Shown here piece after piece: positions 26,838 to 36,185 of a DNA stretch of 64,000 nucleotides. The notes under the pieces were generated by a model that had not been told where the DNA came from, made no database searches, and saw nothing but the letters and a program-made list of their open reading frames with translations. The stretch is taken from the NCBI RefSeq assembly GCF_014851865.1, contig NZ_JACVAM010000001.1, positions 744,001 through 808,000 on the forward strand, written 5' to 3'. Both the position numbers and the translations under genes were made by a program. Within the stretch, counting starts at the first letter, position 1. Each line of letters begins with the position of its first letter. This stretch comes from Pseudomonas sp. PDM16. Its GTDB lineage: Bacteria; Pseudomonadota; Gammaproteobacteria; Pseudomonadales; Pseudomonadaceae.

Positions 26838-29120
26838 ATGAATGACTTGGCCAACAACAGCATGAGCGCCTCCGCGAATAATCAACGGGTGGATTTCAAT
26901 ACTCCCGCCCTGCTGCGCAAACGTCGCATCCGTGCCCTCAAGGACCGCATGGCACGCTGGTACGTGTCCATCGGCGGCTTGGCCGTGCTGGCGTGTATCA
27001 CCCTGATCTTCTTCTACCTCGCCTATGTAGTGGCGCCGATCTTCGGCGGTGCCGAGATGGAGGCGCGCGATGCTCAGCAGCCGGCCTGGCTGGCTGGCCA
27101 GAGTGAAGCGTTGCTGCTGTCCGTCGAGGAGCAGAACAAGGTAGCCATGCGCCTCGGTCGTAGCGGTCAGGTGCAGTTTTTCGGCCTGCGCGACGGCGTG
27201 GCCATGAATGCCTACCAGCTGGCGCTGCCGGCCGGCGCCAGCATCATCTCGGTCAGCCAGGATCAGCCCGGCAGTCACCGCGTAGTGCTCGGCCTGTCCA
27301 ACGGCCAGGCGCTGGTGTTCGCACATGCCTACAAGGTCACCTACCCGGACAACGTCAAGACCATCACGCCTCAGTTGGAGTACCCGCTTGGCGAAGCGGC
27401 CATCACTCTCGACGCCCAGGGGCGTCCGCTGGAGCACGTGGCCATCAGCCAGAACGGCGATACGCTGATGCTCAGCTCTTCTACCGGTGCCGAGCTGCAG
27501 CTGCTGGCGATCGGTCGTGAAGAGAACATGATGACCGGCGAGGTGACCCTCAGCGAGGAGCGCATCGCGTTGCCGCAGATCGCCGAGCCAATCAAGTCGA
27601 TGATCATCGATCCGCGCCAGCAGTGGCTGTTCGTGATAAACGGCAAGGCCACCGCCGACGTCTTCGACCTGCGCAACAAGAGCCTGAACGGTCGCTACAA
27701 GCTGCTCCAGGGCGACGCCGAGGTGACCACGGTCAACCCGCTGCTCGGTGGCATCTCGCTGATGGTAGGCGACAGCAAGGGCGGCATTGGCCAGTGGTTC
27801 ATGGTTCGTGATGCCGATGGCAAGGCCGCACTGACCCATATCCGTGGCTTCCAGCTGAACAACGCAGCCATCACCCAGATTCTTCCGGAAGAGCGCCGCA
27901 AGGGCTTCCTGGCGCTGGACGCCGAAGGCCACCTGGGCATCTTCCACAGCACCGCACACCGCACCCTGCTGACCGAAAAGGTTGCCGAGGGCAGCGGTAT
28001 CGCCGGCCTGTCGCCGCGCGCCAACCGCGTGCTGGTGGAGTCCAACGGCCAGCTGCAGCGCTTCGTCATCGACAACCCGCACCCGGAAATTTCCTGGAGC
28101 TCGCTGTGGGGCAAGGTCTGGTACGAGAGCTACGACGAGCCCAAGTACGTCTGGCAGTCGACCTCGGCCAACACCGACTTCGAACCGAAGATGAGCCTGG
28201 CGCCGCTGACCTTCGGCACCCTGAAGGCCGCCTTCTACGCCATGCTGCTGGCCGCTCCGCTGGCCATCTGCGCCGCCATCTACACCGCCTACTTCATGGC
28301 CCCGAGCATGCGCCGCAAGGTCAAGCCGGTGATCGAACTGATGGAAGCGCTGCCGACGGTGATCCTCGGCTTCTTCGCCGGCCTGTTCCTGGCACCGTAT
28401 GTGGAAGGCCACCTGCCAGGCATCTTCAGTCTGCTACTGCTGACGCCGATCGGCGTGCTGCTGGCCGCCTACGCGTGGAGCCGCCTGCCGGAGAAGATCC
28501 GCCTGGTGATCCCGGACGGTTGGGAAGCGGCGCTGCTGATTCCGGTGATCCTGCTGATCGGTACTTTCGCGCTGGGCATGAGCGGCCACCTGGAGAACCT
28601 GTTCTTCGGCGGCGACATGCGCCTGTGGATCAGCAATGACCTGGGCATTGCTTTCGACCAGCGCAATGCCCTGGTGGTCGGCCTGGCCATGGGCTTCGCG
28701 GTGATCCCGAACATCTACTCCATCGCCGAGGACGCCGTGTTCAGCGTGCCGAAGAGCCTGACCTTCGGCTCCCTGGCCCTGGGTGCCACGCCCTGGCAGA
28801 CCCTGACTCGCGTGGTGATCCTCACCGCCAGCCCGGGCATCTTCTCGGCCCTGATGATCGGCATGGGCCGTGCGGTGGGCGAGACCATGATCGTGCTGAT
28901 GGCCACCGGCAACACGCCGATCATGGACATGAATATCTTCGAGGGTCTACGCACCCTGGCCGCCAACGTGGCGGTGGAGATGCCGGAATCCGAAGTGGGC
29001 AGTACCCATTACCGCGTGCTGTTCCTCTCGGCACTGGTGCTGCTGGCCTTCACCTTCGTGATGAACACCCTGGCGGAGCTGATTCGTACCCGCCTGCGCA
29101 AGAAATATGCGTCGCTCTGA
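26838..29120 (+). CDS. pstC: Phosphate ABC transporter permease PstC (enlarged form)
   Basis: 760 aa, more than twice the length of E. coli PstC. TM1 near residues 37-62, then a periplasmic insert of about 390 residues with propeller-like repeats (IDPRQQWLFVINGKATADVF, GGISLMVGDSKGGIGQWFMV), then the permease domain from about 455 with EAA loop (ALGATPWQTLTRVVILTA) and GMGRAVGETMIVLMATGN. The large insert is usual in pseudomonads and relatives. 22 nt before pstA. Confidence 0.95.
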   Translation: MNDLANNSMSASANNQRVDFNTPALLRKRRIRALKDRMARWYVSIGGLAVLACITLIFFYLAYVVAPIFGGAEMEARDAQQPAWLAGQSEALLLSVEEQNKVAMRLGRSGQVQFFGLRDGVAMNAYQLALPAGASIISVSQDQPGSHRVVLGLSNGQALVFAHAYKVTYPDNVKTITPQLEYPLGEAAITLDAQGRPLEHVAISQNGDTLMLSSSTGAELQLLAIGREENMMTGEVTLSEERIALPQIAEPIKSMIIDPRQQWLFVINGKATADVFDLRNKSLNGRYKLLQGDAEVTTVNPLLGGISLMVGDSKGGIGQWFMVRDADGKAALTHIRGFQLNNAAITQILPEERRKGFLALDAEGHLGIFHSTAHRTLLTEKVAEGSGIAGLSPRANRVLVESNGQLQRFVIDNPHPEISWSSLWGKVWYESYDEPKYVWQSTSANTDFEPKMSLAPLTFGTLKAAFYAMLLAAPLAICAAIYTAYFMAPSMRRKVKPVIELMEALPTVILGFFAGLFLAPYVEGHLPGIFSLLLLTPIGVLLAAYAWSRLPEKIRLVIPDGWEAALLIPVILLIGTFALGMSGHLENLFFGGDMRLWISNDLGIAFDQRNALVVGLAMGFAVIPNIYSIAEDAVFSVPKSLTFGSLALGATPWQTLTRVVILTASPGIFSALMIGMGRAVGETMIVLMATGNTPIMDMNIFEGLRTLAANVAVEMPESEVGSTHYRVLFLSALVLLAFTFVMNTLAELIRTRLRKKYASL

Positions 29121-29142
29121 GAACTGGGAAAGGTAGACGTCA

Positions 29143-30819
29143 GTGAAAACCAAAGAGCAAAACCTCAAGTCCTGGTTCAAGAGCGGCTCGCCCTGGGTAT
29201 GGATGACCGCCAGTGGCGTGTCCATTGCCGTGATCATGACCATCGGACTGCTGTCGGTGATTGCCGTGCGCGGCCTGGGCCACTTCTGGCCAGCGGACGT
29301 GATCGAGGCCAAGTACCAGGTGCCGGGCGAAGCTGCCCGCATCATGGCCGGCGAGCTGGTGCAGGAAGAAGAAGTGCCGCGTGCCCGTCTGGCCGCTGCC
29401 GGCTTGCCGGTGGACGTGAAGGGCGGCGAGTTCATGACCCGCGAGCTGTTCAAGGTTGGCAACCGCGAGGTCTACGGTGCCGACTTCAGCTGGGTGGTCG
29501 CCGAATGGATGAGCGAACCGAACACGCCGGAAAACCTGGTGGTCATGGAGCGCCGCGAGTGGGGCAACTTCTACGGCTACCTGGTCAACGTCAAGGAGAA
29601 CGGCCAGGTGATCGCCGAGGGCGATGCCGCCTGGGGCGATCTGCAGAGCCGCATCTCCCGCGTCGACGAGCTGCACTCGCAGCTGGTGAGCCTGGAGAAG
29701 AGCGACATCGGCCACATCAACCATGGTCTCGAGCAGCTGCGCCTGGATGGCCGCCGTCTGGAGTTGAAGGATCGCCTGGACGCCGCCGCCCAGGCCGACC
29801 TCGATGCCCAGCGTGCCGAGCTGAACGCCCAGTACAAGGTGCTCGAAGGTCAGCTGGTGGAGCTCAACCAGCAGCTCGCCCGTGACAGCGTAACGGTGAA
29901 GACCGTCGACGGCCGCGAGCAGGAGATTGCCCTGAGCAAGGTGGTGCGGGCCTTCCAGCCGAACGCCATGGGCGTCGGCGCCAAGCTGGGCTTCTACTTC
30001 GCCAAGCTGTGGGAATTCGTCAGCGACGAACCGCGTGAGGCCAACACCGAGGGCGGTATCTTCCCGGCCATCTTCGGCACCGTGATGATGACCCTGATCA
30101 TGGCCGTGATCGTCACCCCGTTCGGCGTGCTGGCAGCCATCTACCTGCGCGAGTACGCCAAGCAGGGACCGCTGACCCGCATCATCCGCATTGCCGTGAA
30201 CAACCTGGCCGGCGTCCCGGCCATCGTCTACGGCGTGTTCGGCCTGGGTTTCTTCGTCTACGTACTGGGTGGCTCCATTGACCGCCTGTTCTTCGCCGAA
30301 GCGGCGCCGGCGCCGACCTTCGGTACGCCGGGCCTGATGTGGGCCTCGCTGACCCTGGCAATCCTCGCCGTTCCGGTGGTGATCGTTGCCACCGAGGAAG
30401 GCCTGGCGCGTATCCCGCGGGCCCTGCGCGAAGGTTCCCTGGCGCTCGGTGCGACCAAGGCCGAGACCCTGTGGAAGGTGGTGCTGCCGATGGCCAGCCC
30501 GGCCATGATGACCGGCATGATCCTCGCCGTGGCTCGCGCCGCCGGCGAAGTGGCACCGCTGATGCTGGTCGGCGTGGTCAAACTGGCGCCGAGCCTGCCA
30601 GTGGACGGCAACTACCCGTACCTGCACCTGGACCAGAAGATCATGCACCTGGGCTTCCACATCTACGACGTCGGCTTCCAGAGCCCCAACGTCGAGGCCG
30701 CCCGGCCGCTGGTGTACGCCACCGCGCTGCTGCTGGTGCTGGTGATCGCCCTGCTCAACCTGAGCGCCGTGTTCATCCGTAACCACCTGCGCGAGAAGTA
30801 CAAGGCGCTGGATCACTGA
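29143..30819 (+). CDS. pstA: Phosphate ABC transporter permease PstA (enlarged form)
   Basis: 558 aa, GTG start preceded by GGAAAGG. TM1 near 20-45, then an insert to about residue 300 containing a predicted coiled coil (about 165-265: LQSRISRVDELHSQLVSLEK, LEGQLVELNQQLARDS), then the permease core (GTVMMTLIMAVIVTPFGVLA, NNLAGVPAIVYGVFGLGFFV, EAA loop LALGATKAETLWKVVLP). Pairs with PstC; the inserts of both probably interact in the periplasm (inference). Confidence 0.95.
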   Translation: MKTKEQNLKSWFKSGSPWVWMTASGVSIAVIMTIGLLSVIAVRGLGHFWPADVIEAKYQVPGEAARIMAGELVQEEEVPRARLAAAGLPVDVKGGEFMTRELFKVGNREVYGADFSWVVAEWMSEPNTPENLVVMERREWGNFYGYLVNVKENGQVIAEGDAAWGDLQSRISRVDELHSQLVSLEKSDIGHINHGLEQLRLDGRRLELKDRLDAAAQADLDAQRAELNAQYKVLEGQLVELNQQLARDSVTVKTVDGREQEIALSKVVRAFQPNAMGVGAKLGFYFAKLWEFVSDEPREANTEGGIFPAIFGTVMMTLIMAVIVTPFGVLAAIYLREYAKQGPLTRIIRIAVNNLAGVPAIVYGVFGLGFFVYVLGGSIDRLFFAEAAPAPTFGTPGLMWASLTLAILAVPVVIVATEEGLARIPRALREGSLALGATKAETLWKVVLPMASPAMMTGMILAVARAAGEVAPLMLVGVVKLAPSLPVDGNYPYLHLDQKIMHLGFHIYDVGFQSPNVEAARPLVYATALLLVLVIALLNLSAVFIRNHLREKYKALDH

Positions 30820-30830
30820 TTAATTGCGTC

Positions 30831-30850
30831 GCTGCGGCACCCGCCGCAGC
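30831..30850 (+). terminator. Hairpin between pstA and pstB
   Basis: Perfect GCTGCGGC / GCCGCAGC 8-bp stem with a 4-nt loop in the 65-nt gap. No U-tract; probably an mRNA stabiliser. Confidence 0.55.
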
Positions 30851-30884
30851 GGCATGAACGAATTGTTAGCGTAGGGAGCCTCCC

Positions 30885-31718
30885 ATGCAGCACGAAGTAC
30901 ACACCCACGGTATCGACATGGCCGCCCTTGGCCGCCAGAAGCAGGGCCTCAACCTGGCAGACGAAACCGTCGCCCTGGAAGTGCCCGGTCTCAACCTGTT
31001 CTACGGCGACAAGCAGGCGCTGTTCGACGTGTCGATGAATATTCCGAAGCAGCGCGTGACGGCCTTCATCGGCCCGTCCGGTTGCGGCAAGTCGACCCTG
31101 CTGCGCACCTTCAACCGGATGAACGATCTGGTCGACGGCTGCCGTGTGGACGGCGAGATCCGCCTCGACGGCCACGACATCTACAAGAAGGGCGTGGACG
31201 TCGCCGAGCTGCGTCGTCGTGTCGGCATGGTGTTCCAGAAGCCGAACCCGTTCCCCAAGAGCATCTACGAAAACGTGGTGTACGGCCTGCGCATCCAGGG
31301 TGTGAACCAGAAGCGCGTGCTCGACGAGACCGTGGAGTGGGCCCTGAAGAGCGCCGCCCTGTGGGACGAGGTCAAGGACCGCCTACATGACTCCGCTCTT
31401 GGCCTGTCCGGCGGCCAGCAACAGCGTCTGGTCATCGCCCGTACCGTGGCGGTGCAGCCGGAAGTGCTGCTGCTCGACGAGCCTTGCTCGGCGCTGGACC
31501 CGATCTCGACCCTCAAGGTCGAAGAGCTGATCTACGAGCTGAAGAGCAAGTACACCATCGTCATCGTCACCCATAACATGCAGCAGGCGGCGCGCGTCTC
31601 CGACTACACCGCGTTCATGTACATGGGCAAGCTGATCGAATTCGGCGACACCGACACGCTGTTCACCAACCCGGCGAAGAAGCAGACCGAAGACTACATC
31701 ACCGGCCGCTACGGCTAA
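30885..31718 (+). CDS. pstB: Phosphate ABC transporter ATPase PstB
   Basis: 277 aa. N-terminal ~25 residue extension, then [20 protein letters not shown], Walker [11 protein letters not shown]-loop [12 protein letters not shown], signature LSGGQQQR, Walker [14 protein letters not shown], and THNMQQAAR. The ATP-driving subunit of PstSCAB. GGGAGCC precedes the ATG. Confidence 0.97.
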   Translation: MQHEVHTHGIDMAALGRQKQGLNLADETVALEVPGLNLFYGDKQALFDVSMNIPKQRVTAFIGPSGCGKSTLLRTFNRMNDLVDGCRVDGEIRLDGHDIYKKGVDVAELRRRVGMVFQKPNPFPKSIYENVVYGLRIQGVNQKRVLDETVEWALKSAALWDEVKDRLHDSALGLSGGQQQRLVIARTVAVQPEVLLLDEPCSALDPISTLKVEELIYELKSKYTIVIVTHNMQQAARVSDYTAFMYMGKLIEFGDTDTLFTNPAKKQTEDYITGRYG

Positions 31719-31720
31719 CC

Positions 31721-31826
31721 GCCGGCTATGGCAAATCGCGCTGCGCGTTGTCGGCGGCGCTTGCCGTACGTGTTTGTACTGTCTGCGCGCCGCCTCCTAG
31801 CTCAGCACGATTTGCCAAAGGCCGGC
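31721..31826. repeat. 106-bp imperfect palindrome between pstB and phoU
   Basis: TGGCAAATCGCGCTG (31729-31743) pairs with CAGCACGATTTGCCA (31803-31817) with one mismatch; GCCGGC flanks both ends. Inside, GGCGGCGC pairs with GCGCCGCC, and GTAC-GTGTTT-GTAC forms the tip. It would fold to one long hairpin. The composition and nested stems look like a dispersed Pseudomonas intergenic repeat rather than a simple terminator. Confidence 0.75.
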
Positions 31827-31869
31827 ACGCTCCGATAAGAACTCCATCAAGATTCGCAAGGGCTCGACC

Positions 31870-32598
31870 ATGATCAACAAAGACAGCCTCACCCATCACA
31901 TCTCTCAGCAGTTCAACGCCGAACTGGAGGAAGTGCGCAGTCACCTCCTGGCGATGGGCGGCCTGGTCGAGAAGCAGGTCAACGACGCGGTCACCGCGCT
32001 GATCGAGGCCGACTCCGGCCTGGCCCAGCAGGTGCGCGAGATCGATGACCAGATCAACCAGATGGAGACCAACATCGACGAGGAGTGCCTGCGCATCCTC
32101 GCCCGCCGCCAGCCGGCCGCGTCCGATCTGCGTCTGATCATCAGCGTATCCAAGTCGGTGATCGACCTCGAACGTATCGGTGACGAGGCGTCGAAAATCG
32201 CCAAGCGCGCCATCGAGCTGTGCGAGAGCGGCGAGGCCCCGCGCGGTTATGTCGAAGTACGCCACATCGGCGATCAGGTTCGCCGCATGGTGCAGGAGGC
32301 GCTGGACGCCTTCGCCCGCTTCGACGCCGATCTGGCCCTGTCCGTGGCGCAGTACGACAAGACCGTTGACCGCGAGTACAAGACCGCCCTGCGCGAACTG
32401 GTCACCTACATGATGGAAGACCCGCGAGCCATCAGTCGCGTGCTGTCGATCATCTGGGTGCTGCGTTCGCTGGAGCGCATCGGCGACCACGCGCGCAACA
32501 TCGCCGAGCTGGTGATCTACCTGGTTCGCGGTACCGACGTGCGGCACATGGGCCTGGCCCGCATGCAGGAAGAAGTGCAGGGCGGCAAGAGCGAGTAA
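31870..32598 (+). CDS. phoU: Phosphate transport/signalling regulator PhoU
   Basis: 242 aa, two PhoU helical bundles: MGGLVEKQVNDAVTALIEAD, then DLERIGDEASKIAKRAIELC, and in repeat two RSLERIGDHARNIAELVIYL. The E-R-I-G-D metal motifs are intact in both repeats. Links Pst status to PhoR and restrains the Pho regulon. After it, an imperfect hairpin (GGGCGGCTC / GAGCCG-CCC, 32608-32643) may end the operon. Confidence 0.96.
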   Translation: MINKDSLTHHISQQFNAELEEVRSHLLAMGGLVEKQVNDAVTALIEADSGLAQQVREIDDQINQMETNIDEECLRILARRQPAASDLRLIISVSKSVIDLERIGDEASKIAKRAIELCESGEAPRGYVEVRHIGDQVRRMVQEALDAFARFDADLALSVAQYDKTVDREYKTALRELVTYMMEDPRAISRVLSIIWVLRSLERIGDHARNIAELVIYLVRGTDVRHMGLARMQEEVQGGKSE

Positions 32599-32720
32599 CT
32601 TCGCGTCGGGCGGCTCGTGAAGCAATCTCCGAGCCGTCAGCCCGATCACCGGGTGCGACACGTTGGCCTTGGGCCACTATCCACAGCTATGCTTGTCGAC
32701 ATCGTTGTCGGGAGTGGTCG

Positions 32721-33623
32721 ATGAGCAAAGTCAGTGTGCTGGTGGTGGACGACGCCACCTTTATTCGAGATCTGGTGAAGAAGGGACTGCGCGACCACTT
32801 CCCCGGCGTCCATATCGAGGAAGCGATCAACGGCCGCAAGGCCCAGCAGCTGCTCGGCCGTCATCCCGTCGACCTGATTCTCTGCGACTGGGAAATGCCG
32901 GAGCTTTCTGGCCTCGAATTGCTCGCCTGGTGTCGCGAACAGGACAATCTGAAGACCACGCCCTTCATCATGGTCACTAGCCGCGGTGACAAGGAAAACG
33001 TGGTTCAGGCCATCCAGGCCGGCGTCTCTGACTTCATCGGCAAACCCTTCTCCAACGAACAGCTGGTGACCAAGGTCAAGAAGGCCCTGCACCGTGCCGG
33101 CAAGTTGCAGGCCCTGGCCGCCTCGGCGCCGCCGAAGATGCTCAGCACGGGAGCATTCGCCAATGACTCTCTGGCGGCCCTGACCGGTGGCAAGGCCGAG
33201 GTGGTGCAACCTGCCAAGCCGGCTGCCGCCCCCAAGGCCGCGCCCACTCCGGCGGCTGGCGCGAGCAAGCCCTCGGTCAACAGTGGTGGTCGTGGCCAGG
33301 GCCAACTGCGCCTGCCCGGTGGCAGCATGGCCTGCGTGATCAAGGCGCTGAGCCTCAAGGAGGCGCTGTTGGTGGTCAAACGCGCCGAGCTGCTGCCGCA
33401 GGTGCTGGAAAGCGCGGTGCTCGATCTGGAGCAGGGCGAGGCGGCCGAGACCGCACGTCTCAACGGCTACCTGCATTCGGTGGCGGCGCTGGAGCCGAAG
33501 CCGGACAGCGAGTGGCTGCAGCTCACCTTCAGGTTCGTCGACCGCGACCCGCAGAAGCTCGACTACCTGTCGCGCCTGATCGCTCGTGGTTCTGCACAGA
33601 AGCACTTCGTGCCGGGCGCCTGA
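32721..33623 (+). CDS. CheY-type response regulator with a C-terminal domain
   Basis: 300 aa. Receiver domain 4-122: acidic pair VVDDAT, phospho-Asp in LILCDWEMPELSG, TSRGD and K in GKPFS. A Pro/Ala-rich linker (about 130-195) leads to an output region of about 100 aa (GQLRLPGGSMACVIKALSLK, EWLQLTFRFVDRDPQKLDYL) that I cannot assign with certainty; it ends like some PilZ-type modules. Homologous in place to PA5364 downstream of phoU. No partner kinase adjacent. Confidence 0.85.
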   Translation: MSKVSVLVVDDATFIRDLVKKGLRDHFPGVHIEEAINGRKAQQLLGRHPVDLILCDWEMPELSGLELLAWCREQDNLKTTPFIMVTSRGDKENVVQAIQAGVSDFIGKPFSNEQLVTKVKKALHRAGKLQALAASAPPKMLSTGAFANDSLAALTGGKAEVVQPAKPAAAPKAAPTPAAGASKPSVNSGGRGQGQLRLPGGSMACVIKALSLKEALLVVKRAELLPQVLESAVLDLEQGEAAETARLNGYLHSVAALEPKPDSEWLQLTFRFVDRDPQKLDYLSRLIARGSAQKHFVPGA

Positions 33624-33650
33624 GGCCAGGCTGCCCGCTATCGACGTGGC

Positions 33651-36062
33651 TCAGATGGATTGGCGCCAGGTCACCATGAAGTTGCGCGGCTCGCCGTAGA
33701 GCGTGCCCCACCAGGGTCCGCCTACCGACTGGAAGTACTTCCTGTCGAACAGATTGCGCAGTGTGAAACCCACATCCGAATGCTCGCTCAGTCGATAGTT
33801 GGCCATCAGTCCGACGATGGCGAGTCCGCCCTGGGATACCCGGTAGCCGTTGCCATCGATATGGATGTCGCTCTGCGCCCGCACATCGCCGCCGATGGTC
33901 CAATTGCTCTCGGGAAGCCGGTAGCTGCTGGAGGCGCGCAGGACGTGGTCCGGCAACTCGGTCATGTACGGGTCCCCGGTCTGCTCGCCCTTGCCGTACC
34001 GGCTCTTCACATAGGTATAGCCGGCTGCCAGTTGCCAGCCGGGTAGTACCTCGCCGTTCAGGCTCAGATCCAGCCCCTGGCTGATCACCAGGCCGGAAGC
34101 GGTGTAGCACCAGCCGGCGCAGGCATTGTTGGCGTTGTAGGGGACGCTGTCATCGCGCTTGGCGAGGTTTTCCTGCTCCAGACGGAAGATGGCCGCAGCC
34201 GCATTCAGACGCCCGTCGTAGAACTCGCCCTTGATACCCAGCTCGTAGTTGCTCCCCACTACGGGGTCGACCGTCGAGCCACTGGTCTGCCGCTGGCTCT
34301 GCGGTTTGAAAATATCGGAATAGCTCGCGTAGGCGGAGGACCAATCATTGAGCTCGTAGACCAGGCCGGCATACGGGGATACCACACCGCTCTCCTGCTG
34401 CTCCGTGGCTCCCTCGGCAGTTTCATAGTTGAAGTCGCTGACCCGGGTGCCGAGGATGAGCTTGAGTGGGTCGGCCAGGCTCAGGCGCACGGCAGAATAC
34501 AGGCCGTGCTGGCTTGTCTCGTTGAAGCCCGGCCAGGCTGGCATGGGGTCTCCGGGTTTGGCGATGGACGAGGGCCGGTAGTCGTACAGGTTGATCGGCT
34601 CGCCACCGTATACGGCGCGATTCCTGTCCTTTTGCTCGATGCCGCTGGCCCCCAGAACCAGCTCGTGGTCACGCCCGGCAAATTCGAACGGCCCGGTGGC
34701 ATGTACATCGAGCGAGTCGGAGGCGAAATGCCGTTCCAGGAGGTTCCAGTTGAGGCTGAGGCCATCGCCCGTGACGCGGTTCAGTTTGCCATAGAGATAA
34801 CTGCCCCGATCGTCGGTATCCGTCTCGCTGTGATCGTAGGCGGCGCGCAGTGCCCAGCCGGCGGCCAACTGATGCTCCAGGCGCAGGCTGTAAAGCAGGC
34901 TCTCTCGCTTGATTCGCCCCCAGTCCGCGCCAAAGAAGCTGGAGCGACTGAGCCCGAGATCGCTACCGTCTGCTGCGGTCGGTATCCCCAGCGCCTCGAC
35001 GGTCCGATTCTTCTGGTACTGGACGCTGCCAGTCAGCGTGGTGGCTTCGCCCAAGTCGGCCGCCAGCACACCATAGAACGCCTGACGCTGGTCCTCGCCA
35101 TGGTCGATGAAGGAGTTGCCGTCTTGCCAGACGGCCACCGCACGTCCGCGCAGCACGGCGGAATCCACCAGCGGGCCGGACACATCACCTACCAGTCGCA
35201 TCCTGTCCCATGAGCCGCCGCCGATTTCGACCGAGCCCTGCGCTTCGGTCGTCGGCAGCTTGCGTACCATGTTCACCGTCCCGCCGGGCTCACCGGCGCC
35301 ACTGAGCAGGCCGGAGGCCCCCTGGAGAATCTCGACACGATCAAGAAAGGCGCTGTCCGGCGAGGGGCCACGGTTGGATTCGCCGATCCCCCAGGGGTTG
35401 GGAACGCCTTCGAACTGGGTCTGCATGGCGAAGCCGCGGCTGTAGGCGGTGTTGCCATTGCCGCCTGACTTCTGGACATACACCCCGCTGGTGCTCTCCA
35501 ACACATCCACCATGCTGGTCAGGCCAAAGTCATCCATCTGCTGCCGAGTCACCACGGTGACCGTCTGAGGTGTTTCCCTCGGCGAGAGATTCAGCCGCGT
35601 GGCGGTCGACATCGATCCGCTGGTGTAGGAGCCGGTGCCTTCGGTGGCTTGCCCCAGAGAGCTGCCGCTGATGCTGGTTGCGCCCAGTTGCAGGGCCCCG
35701 GAAGCGTCGACGGAGGGGGACAGCCGATAGCCGCCATTGTGCAGCGGCAGAGCCTGAAGCCCGGTGCCGATCAGCAAACGAAGCAGAGCCTCTTCCGCGG
35801 TGAAGTCACCCTGTACGGCTGGATTGCGTTTGCCGGCCAGGTCGGAGTGCTCGAAGGCGACGTTCAGGCCCGTTTCCTGGCTCAGGCGGGTCAATGAACC
35901 ATCCAGCGGGCCGGCCGGGATGTCGAAGTGTCGAGCTACGCTGGCATTGGCCTGTTCGCTGGCCTGGGTGACGGCAATCGGTGACAGGCCGAGGCCCAGG
36001 CAGAGGATGGCATGGCGGACGGCGACGCGAAGCGGCGTGCGCTGGGAGGGGCGGATGGTCAC
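33651..36062 (-). CDS. TonB-dependent siderophore receptor with signalling (STN) domain
   Basis: About 803 aa outer-membrane transducer. The longest frame opens with TTG at 36134, but GTG 36062 directly precedes a good signal sequence (ending near SPIAVTQA) and is preferred. STN domain at about 45-100 (FDIPAGPLDGSLTRLSQETG, then NVAFEHSDL), plug with PRETPQTVTVVTRQQMDD and LDRVEILQGASGLLSGAGEP, then the 22-strand barrel ending RNFMVTWRQSI. FpvA/FoxA-like, so probably a ferric hydroxamate-type siderophore receptor. Third gene after an ECF sigma and FecR, fitting cell-surface signalling. Confidence 0.93.
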   Translation of the reverse strand: MTIRPSQRTPLRVAVRHAILCLGLGLSPIAVTQASEQANASVARHFDIPAGPLDGSLTRLSQETGLNVAFEHSDLAGKRNPAVQGDFTAEEALLRLLIGTGLQALPLHNGGYRLSPSVDASGALQLGATSISGSSLGQATEGTGSYTSGSMSTATRLNLSPRETPQTVTVVTRQQMDDFGLTSMVDVLESTSGVYVQKSGGNGNTAYSRGFAMQTQFEGVPNPWGIGESNRGPSPDSAFLDRVEILQGASGLLSGAGEPGGTVNMVRKLPTTEAQGSVEIGGGSWDRMRLVGDVSGPLVDSAVLRGRAVAVWQDGNSFIDHGEDQRQAFYGVLAADLGEATTLTGSVQYQKNRTVEALGIPTAADGSDLGLSRSSFFGADWGRIKRESLLYSLRLEHQLAAGWALRAAYDHSETDTDDRGSYLYGKLNRVTGDGLSLNWNLLERHFASDSLDVHATGPFEFAGRDHELVLGASGIEQKDRNRAVYGGEPINLYDYRPSSIAKPGDPMPAWPGFNETSQHGLYSAVRLSLADPLKLILGTRVSDFNYETAEGATEQQESGVVSPYAGLVYELNDWSSAYASYSDIFKPQSQRQTSGSTVDPVVGSNYELGIKGEFYDGRLNAAAAIFRLEQENLAKRDDSVPYNANNACAGWCYTASGLVISQGLDLSLNGEVLPGWQLAAGYTYVKSRYGKGEQTGDPYMTELPDHVLRASSSYRLPESNWTIGGDVRAQSDIHIDGNGYRVSQGGLAIVGLMANYRLSEHSDVGFTLRNLFDRKYFQSVGGPWWGTLYGEPRNFMVTWRQSI

Positions 36063-36185
36063 AGAGAGAGTTCCGTTGGCAGGTTTCTGGAGTGTTCTGG
36101 CCTGTATGCCGGGCCAGCGTGCCAATCCCCTCAACGAGAACGGTAATTTCTTTCCCTCCCTGAGGAGCCGATGCTGCAGGGGCGC

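Noticed and set aside
26796..28412. 538-codon minus-strand frame opposite pstC
   Set aside because: Antisense shadow; pstC has RBS, Pho promoter and family motifs.
29140..30816. 558-codon minus-strand frame exactly opposite pstA
   Set aside because: Same length as pstA because it mirrors its codons; low-complexity His/Gln-rich protein.
36062..36134. TTG start of the TonB receptor at 36134
   Set aside because: It would put about 24 charged residues before the signal peptide and has no RBS; GTG 36062 is preferred.
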